A stretch of 64,000 nucleotides of DNA from Pseudonocardia terrae (GTDB lineage: Bacteria; Actinomycetota; Actinomycetes; Mycobacteriales; Pseudonocardiaceae). A program made the position numbers and the translations under genes. Below the pieces are notes generated by a model. It saw nothing but the letters and a program-made list of their open reading frames with translations. It did no database searches and was not told where the DNA came from. The first letter of the stretch is position 1. Every line of letters starts with the position of its first letter. The stretch lies in NCBI RefSeq assembly GCF_021343995.1, contig NZ_JAJTTE010000014.1, positions 1 through 64,000 of the forward strand, given 5' to 3'. Below are positions 60,335 to 64,000 of the stretch, piece by piece.

Positions 60335-60991
60335 GTGACCGCCGGCCGAGGGGGCGACGCGCGCATCCGCGTGCTGGTCGCCGACGACCATCCGTTCTTC
60401 CGCGACGGCGTGGCGCGCGGACTCGTGCAGAGCGGCCGGATCGAGGTCGTCGGCGAGGCGGGCGACGGGCGCGAGGCGCTCGAGGTGATCCGCACCGAGT
60501 CCCCGGCCGTCGCGCTGGTGGACTACGAGATGCCCGACATCGACGGGCTCGGGGTCGTCCGCGCCGTCGTCCGGGACGGGCTGCCGACGCGGATCCTGCT
60601 GCTCTCCGCCCACACCGAGAGCGCCGTGGTCTACCAGGCGCTGCAGGAGGGGGCGGCCGGCTACCTGGCCAAGGACGCCCGCCGGGCGGAGATCGTGCAG
60701 GCGGTGCTCGACGTCGCCCACGGCCGCACCGTGGTGCCGCCCGAGCTGGCGGCCGGGCTGGCCGGCGAGATCCGGATGCGGGCGGCGTCGGACGGGCCGG
60801 TGCTCAGCGAGCGGGAGCGGGAGGTGCTGGCGGCGTTCGCGCGCGGGCTGTCCATCCCGCAGGTGGCGAAAGAGCTGGTCATCGGGGTCAGCACGGTCAA
60901 GACCCACACCCAGCGGCTCTACGAGAAGCTCGGCGTCTCGGACCGGGCGGCCGCGGTCGCCGTCGCGATGCGGCGGGGGCTGGTGGAGTAG
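60335..60991 (+). CDS. NarL/LuxR-family response regulator
   Basis: 218 residues. Receiver: VLVADDHPFFRDGVARGLVQ, phospho-Asp in ALVDYEMPDIDGLGV, Lys in AGYLAKDARR. Output HTH: LSEREREVLAAFARGLSIPQ then VAKELVIGVSTVKTHTQRLY. GTG 60335 has TATGCT (60323-60328) 6 nt upstream; leaderless. It pairs with the divergent histidine kinase; whether it connects to the SpoIIE/B12 module beyond it is not known. Confidence 0.94.
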   Translation: MTAGRGGDARIRVLVADDHPFFRDGVARGLVQSGRIEVVGEAGDGREALEVIRTESPAVALVDYEMPDIDGLGVVRAVVRDGLPTRILLLSAHTESAVVYQALQEGAAGYLAKDARRAEIVQAVLDVAHGRTVVPPELAAGLAGEIRMRAASDGPVLSEREREVLAAFARGLSIPQVAKELVIGVSTVKTHTQRLYEKLGVSDRAAAVAVAMRRGLVE

Positions 60992-61001
60992 GCGCGGCCG
61001 G

Positions 61002-61070
61002 CCGGGCACGTGCCCGGATCGGCCCGGCTCGCGGCGACGGGCCCGCGCGGGGCGGGCCGTCGGCGGTCGT
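61002..61070. terminator. Two GC-rich hairpins between convergent genes
   Basis: A perfect 16-bp palindrome CCGGGCACGTGCCCGG (61002-61017), then CGACGGGCCCGC...GCGGGCCGTCG (about 61036-61062), a second long stem. They lie between the response regulator and the peptidoglycan-binding protein genes and probably terminate both. Confidence 0.6.
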
Positions 61071-61083
61071 CGGGCGGTCGGCC

Positions 61084-61857
61084 TCACATGCCCGGCATCC
61101 CTGCCATCCGACCGCTGCTCCCGGTCGAGCCGGTGCCTCCCATCTGGTTGCCGTTCATCTGGCTGCCACTGTTCATCGAGCTGCCGCCGTTCATCTGGCT
61201 GTTCCCGGTCGCCAGCATCTTCGTGAGCGCGGCCTGGGTGGCGGCGTCCATCTTCCCGGTCTGCGGGAGCCCGGCGTCGCGCTGCAGGTAGGTGATCGCC
61301 TGCGTGGTCTGCTTGTTCATCACGCCGGTGACGGGGCCCTCGTAGTAGTTCAACTGGCCGAGCTCGTTCTGCAGGGTCTCGATCGCGGCCGAGGGCGTCG
61401 GCGGTGCCGGCGGGGTGACGTGCCCGCCGCTCGACGAGCCGCCGTTCGCGGTGCCGCTGCCCGCGGTCCCGCTCGTCGGGTCGGCGGGCATGACGGTCGC
61501 GTGGTGCACCGGCGCCGTGGCGACCGGGGCGGAGGCGTCCGGCGCAGGGGCCGGGGAGCCGGGGCCGTAGCCGAGCCCGAAGACCAGTCCGGTGGCGATC
61601 CCGGCCGCCACGACCAGGGCGCCGACGGTCAGCGCGACGGTGCGCCCGGTGTGCTTCTCCGCGCCGGCCGGGCGGGCACCCGTCGCGTAGGCGTCGTGGG
61701 CCCGGGCCCAGTCGTAGAGGGCGGGCGAGTACGGGGCGTCGGAGAACCGGGGGTCGACGAACGGGTTCTCGCCCGACGGGGCGCCGTGGCCCCCGCGCCC
61801 GCGGGAGTCGCGCGGGTCCTGCGGGGTCGGGGAGGGGACGGTGTCGGTGGTGCTCAT
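61084..61857 (-). CDS. Membrane protein with peptidoglycan-binding domain and Met-rich tail
   Basis: 257 residues. A ~75-residue Pro/Gly-rich cytoplasmic start, one membrane anchor (RTVALTVGALVVAAGIATGL), a His/Thr/Pro linker, a PG_binding_1 domain (ETLQNELGQLNYYEGPVTGV, QTTQAITYLQRDAGLPQTGK, about residues 155-215), and a ~45-residue Met/Asn/Gly/Ser tail with QMNGG, SMNSG, QMNGN, QMGG and finally GRMAGMPGM. ATG 61857 has SD GGAAGGAGA. Anchors something to the wall; the tail is unlike common linkers and might bind metal. Confidence 0.88.
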   Translation of the reverse strand: MSTTDTVPSPTPQDPRDSRGRGGHGAPSGENPFVDPRFSDAPYSPALYDWARAHDAYATGARPAGAEKHTGRTVALTVGALVVAAGIATGLVFGLGYGPGSPAPAPDASAPVATAPVHHATVMPADPTSGTAGSGTANGGSSSGGHVTPPAPPTPSAAIETLQNELGQLNYYEGPVTGVMNKQTTQAITYLQRDAGLPQTGKMDAATQAALTKMLATGNSQMNGGSSMNSGSQMNGNQMGGTGSTGSSGRMAGMPGM

Positions 61858-62048
61858 CGGATTCTCCTTCCGAGGTGGTCCGGGGCGTTTCGCCCCGTTG
61901 CCGAGGACTCTCCTGCGGAAGGGGGTCCGCCACCGTCGGCCCGGCGGCCGATGGGGAGGCGGACGTCGCTGTCGGGTGATCGGGGGACAAGGCAGTCATC
62001 CGGTGTTGACGAGAGCGCCGGACGGCCTACAACGAACACACCCACGTC

Positions 62049-62153
62049 TTGGTCCGTCGGCTCCTCCTGCCCCCGCTGTTCTGGCACGTGCTCGGGGCGT
62101 TGATCGGGCTCGCCTGCCTGTGGATCGGTGGCGGCTACCTCGTCACACGGTGA
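62049..62153 (+). CDS. Possible 34-aa membrane peptide
   Basis: From TTG 62049, reading VRRLLLPPLFWHVLGALIGL then ACLWIGGGYLVTR: positive start, one hydrophobic helix, short end. There is no SD and no better start codon, so it rests on amino-acid composition alone. Apart from this, the 61858-62352 stretch (495 bp) shows only a direct repeat ACGGTCACG (about 62252-62268) and no other gene I can support. Confidence 0.25.
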   Translation: MVRRLLLPPLFWHVLGALIGLACLWIGGGYLVTR

Positions 62154-62352
62154 GCCCACGGTCCGGAGGGTCGATGGTCGACCGGAGTCGAGGACTCCGG
62201 GGGTCGTCGGACGGAGACTTCGGTCCCTTCTCCGCGGCCGGGTGCGCGAGCACGGTCACGGGACGGTCACGATCGGGGGCGGTCGCCATCCCGCCCGGCC
62301 GTTCTGCCGTATCCACCGAAGCCGGGGAGGTCCGGCCGACGAGAGGAGCCCC

Positions 62353-62754
62353 ATGACCCGCTTGCATGCCGCGACCGCCACCTCGACGGCGGCCGTGACC
62401 CTGCTGCGCGTCCTGGCCGCGCTGTCCGTGCTGATGATCGTCGTCCAGGGGGTGACGGCAGGCGCGATCATCTCCCGCGACCGCAGTGCCTTGATGCTGC
62501 ACTACGGCGGCGCGATCGTGGTGCACGTGCTCACCGGCCTCACCGCGATCGCGGCGATCCTGGTCGTGCGCGGCCGCGGCGGCCCGTGGTGGCCGGCCAT
62601 CGTCGCCTCCGCCCTGTTCCTGGTGACGTTCCTCCAGGCCGGTCTGGGCGACGCGGGCGTGATGACCGTGCACGTGCCCCTGGCCATGGTTTGCCTGGTG
62701 GGGGCGGTGTCCGTGCTGATGTGGTCGCTGGTCGCGGGGCGAGCCCGGGCCTGA
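62353..62754 (+). CDS. Small integral membrane protein, 133 aa
   Basis: Four hydrophobic segments (TLLRVLAALSVLMIVVQGVT, HYGGAIVVHVLTGLTAIAAI, WPAIVASALFLVTFLQAGLG and VPLAMVCLVGAVSVLMWSLV). His residues near the helix ends (LHYGG, VVHVL, TVHVP) are reminiscent of heme-binding cytochrome b-type four-helix proteins, but this is only suggestive. Excellent SD GAGAGGAG. It is 24 nt upstream of the ECF sigma gene, so probably cotranscribed. Confidence 0.8.
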   Translation: MTRLHAATATSTAAVTLLRVLAALSVLMIVVQGVTAGAIISRDRSALMLHYGGAIVVHVLTGLTAIAAILVVRGRGGPWWPAIVASALFLVTFLQAGLGDAGVMTVHVPLAMVCLVGAVSVLMWSLVAGRARA

Positions 62755-62778
62755 GCGCCGGTTTCGGAGGGGGTCCGG

Positions 62779-63360
62779 ATGGCCTGGCGGGCGCGACCGG
62801 TCGACGGGTTCCCCGACGACCTGCTGCTCGCCGGCCTGGCCTCGGGCGACGCCGAACTGTCGGTGGCCTTCGTCCGGCGCTTCCAGAGCCGGGTCTTCGG
62901 GGTCGCGATGAGCGTGCTGGGCGGCGACGCGCGCCAGGCCGAGGACGTCGCGCAGCAGGCCTTCGAGCGGGCCTGGCGGCACGCCGCGGTGTTCGACCCG
63001 CGCCGCGGTTCGGTGACGACCTGGCTGACCGCGATCACCCATCACCTCGCGATCGACGCGGTGCGGGCCCGGCGGGCCGCCCCCGTCGACCCGATGGATT
63101 TGGAGGAGATCCTCGGCGCCGCCCCGGACGGCCCGGAGCGGGCCACCCTTGCAGCCGAGTCCGCCGCGGAGCTGCGGGCCGCGATCCGCGCGCTGCCCGC
63201 CGAGCAGGGCCGCGCCCTGGCGCTCGCGGCCTTCCGGGGGCTGACGGCCCGCGAGATCGCCGAGAGCGAGGGCATCCCGCTCGGCACGGCGAAGACCCGC
63301 ATCCGGACGGCCATGCTGCGGCTGGCGGCGGCCCTCGAACCCAAGTGGGACCCGTCGTGA
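62779..63360 (+). CDS. ECF RNA polymerase sigma factor
   Basis: 193 residues. Region 2: VAFVRRFQSRVFGVAMSVLG, QAEDVAQQAFERAWRHAAVF, WLTAITHHLAIDAVRARRA. Region 4: ALAAFRGLTAREIAESEGIP then LGTAKTRIRTAMLRLAAALE. SD GGAGGGGG before ATG 62779. It overlaps the anti-sigma gene by 4 nt (GTGA), the standard SigK/RsrA-type layout. Stimulus unknown. Confidence 0.94.
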   Translation: MAWRARPVDGFPDDLLLAGLASGDAELSVAFVRRFQSRVFGVAMSVLGGDARQAEDVAQQAFERAWRHAAVFDPRRGSVTTWLTAITHHLAIDAVRARRAAPVDPMDLEEILGAAPDGPERATLAAESAAELRAAIRALPAEQGRALALAAFRGLTAREIAESEGIPLGTAKTRIRTAMLRLAAALEPKWDPS

Positions 63361-63998
63361 CCGGCCCGGACTGCACCCGGTGCCGCGGCTACGCCCCCGA
63401 GCTCGCCCTCGGCCTGCTCGGCGGGCACGAGCGCGCGGAGGCGCTCGCCCACCTGGAGCGGTGCCCGCCGTGCCGCGACGAGGTCTCCCGGCTCGTGGGC
63501 CTGCACGACCGGCTTCGGGCGCTCGTCCCGCCCGTCGAGCCGCCGGCCGGGTTCGAGGAGCGGGTCCTGCGCCGCATCGGCCCGGTGCGGCCCCGCCCGC
63601 GGCTGCCCGGCTGGGGGCGGGTCGCCGCGGCGGCCGTGCTGGTCGTGGCCGCCTTCGCCGGCGGCTGGCTCACCGGCACGACGACCGCGACGACGGCGCC
63701 GAGCGCGCCCATGGTCGCCGCCCCGCTGCTGATGGGTGACCGGCACGTGGGCGACGTCCTGGTCAGCCGGGCCCGGCCGGACTTCCTGTCGGTCTACCTG
63801 GACGTGGAGCAGCCGGGCCGACTGACCTGCGATCTCCTCCGGAAGGACGGCACGGTGGCCGCCACCGCCGTCTACGACGCCTCGGGCGACGGCACGGAGT
63901 GGTGGGGCGTGGAGAGCCCCACCGACGCCGTCGCGAGCGTCCGGATCGCCGACGCGGCGGGCGGGGTGGTCGCGTCGGGGGAGGTGCCGCGGCCCTGA
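63357..63998 (+). CDS. Zinc-finger anti-sigma factor with membrane anchor
   Basis: 213 residues. The zf-HC2 (ZAS) motif is AHLERCPPCRDEV (HxxxCxxC) with upstream CTRCRGYAPELALGLLGGHE. One membrane segment follows (RVAAAAVLVVAAFAGGWLTG, about 80-102), then an extracytoplasmic domain (SVYLDVEQPGRLTCDLLRKD, VAATAVYDASGDGTEWWGVE) like those of RskA-type proteins. It would hold the preceding ECF sigma at the membrane until a signal. The gene ends 2 nt before the window edge. Confidence 0.93.
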   Translation: MTGPDCTRCRGYAPELALGLLGGHERAEALAHLERCPPCRDEVSRLVGLHDRLRALVPPVEPPAGFEERVLRRIGPVRPRPRLPGWGRVAAAAVLVVAAFAGGWLTGTTTATTAPSAPMVAAPLLMGDRHVGDVLVSRARPDFLSVYLDVEQPGRLTCDLLRKDGTVAATAVYDASGDGTEWWGVESPTDAVASVRIADAAGGVVASGEVPRP

Positions 63999-64000
63999 CC

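Noticed and set aside
61854..62159. 101-aa minus-strand ORF before the peptidoglycan-binding protein
   Set aside because: Low-complexity composition, no ribosome site, and it overlaps the real gene's SD region; no family resemblance.

Overview
The window is very GC-rich, has tightly packed genes, and uses many GTG starts. Gene content (DUF222/HNH protein, cobalamin cluster, zf-HC2 anti-sigma factor, PucR-controlled proline catabolism, many MarR regulators) points to an actinobacterium. A Pseudonocardiaceae-type genome is my best inference; no rRNA or marker gene here proves it. Many genes have no Shine-Dalgarno but carry a -10-like hexamer 6-7 nt before the start codon, as expected for leaderless mRNAs.

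Region 1 (1-2.2 kb): the tail of a DUF222/HNH protein, a PASTA ORF, a DUF4097 lipoprotein and a flavin-reductase-like protein. Region 2 (2.25-15.1 kb): a cobalamin cluster. It has cobD/cbiB, SURF1 (opposite strand), cobQ, a fused ChlI-ChlD-type chelatase subunit, cobO, cobB, a cobE/CbiG-C protein, a CysG/CobA-type bifunctional enzyme and a RHG phosphatase. After a tRNA-Gly(GCC) on the minus strand comes a cobalamin riboswitch followed by half of a tetrapyrrole methylase and a BluB-CobT fusion. Together these cover corrin amidation, cobalt insertion, adenosylation and lower-ligand synthesis/activation. CobN, the remaining corrin-ring methylases, CobU and CobS are not in the window.

Region 3 (15-31.7 kb): dinB, an AraC-type protein, a DsbA-like protein divergent from nhaA, a phosphopantetheinyl transferase, an 80-aa protein with a long leader containing a six-codon ORF, a DAO-type oxidoreductase, a P450, a Clp/Hsp100 ATPase, a MarR-GNAT fusion, acyl-CoA/PHA-type enzymes, an SDR, a HoxN-type Ni/Co transporter and a GT87-like membrane protein. 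Region 4 (31.7-51.4 kb): three MarR- or LysR-linked transport/catabolic units, a homodimer-type ABC exporter, AKR, DODA-type dioxygenase, dienelactone hydrolase, DUF2235 protein, a heterodimeric ABC exporter with one degenerate ATP site, a Dyp peroxidase and an acyl-CoA dehydrogenase.

Region 5 (51.5-61 kb): proline catabolism (proline dehydrogenase, P5C dehydrogenase) with a divergent PucR regulator. This is followed by a signalling island: a short HATPase, a SpoIIE phosphatase, a B12-binding sensor with the CarH W-x9-EH motif but no DNA-binding domain, a STAS protein, and a convergent histidine kinase beside a NarL-type regulator. Region 6 (61-64 kb): a peptidoglycan-binding-domain protein with a Met-rich tail, a small membrane protein, and an ECF sigma factor with its zinc-finger anti-sigma factor.

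Most striking are the CarH-like sensor wired into a SpoIIE/STAS module in a genome that makes B12, the riboswitch-controlled half-methylase and BluB-CobT fusion, the leaderless six-codon ORF ahead of the 80-aa gene, two families of intergenic repeats, and several tandem duplications that repeat a gene's own stop codon.
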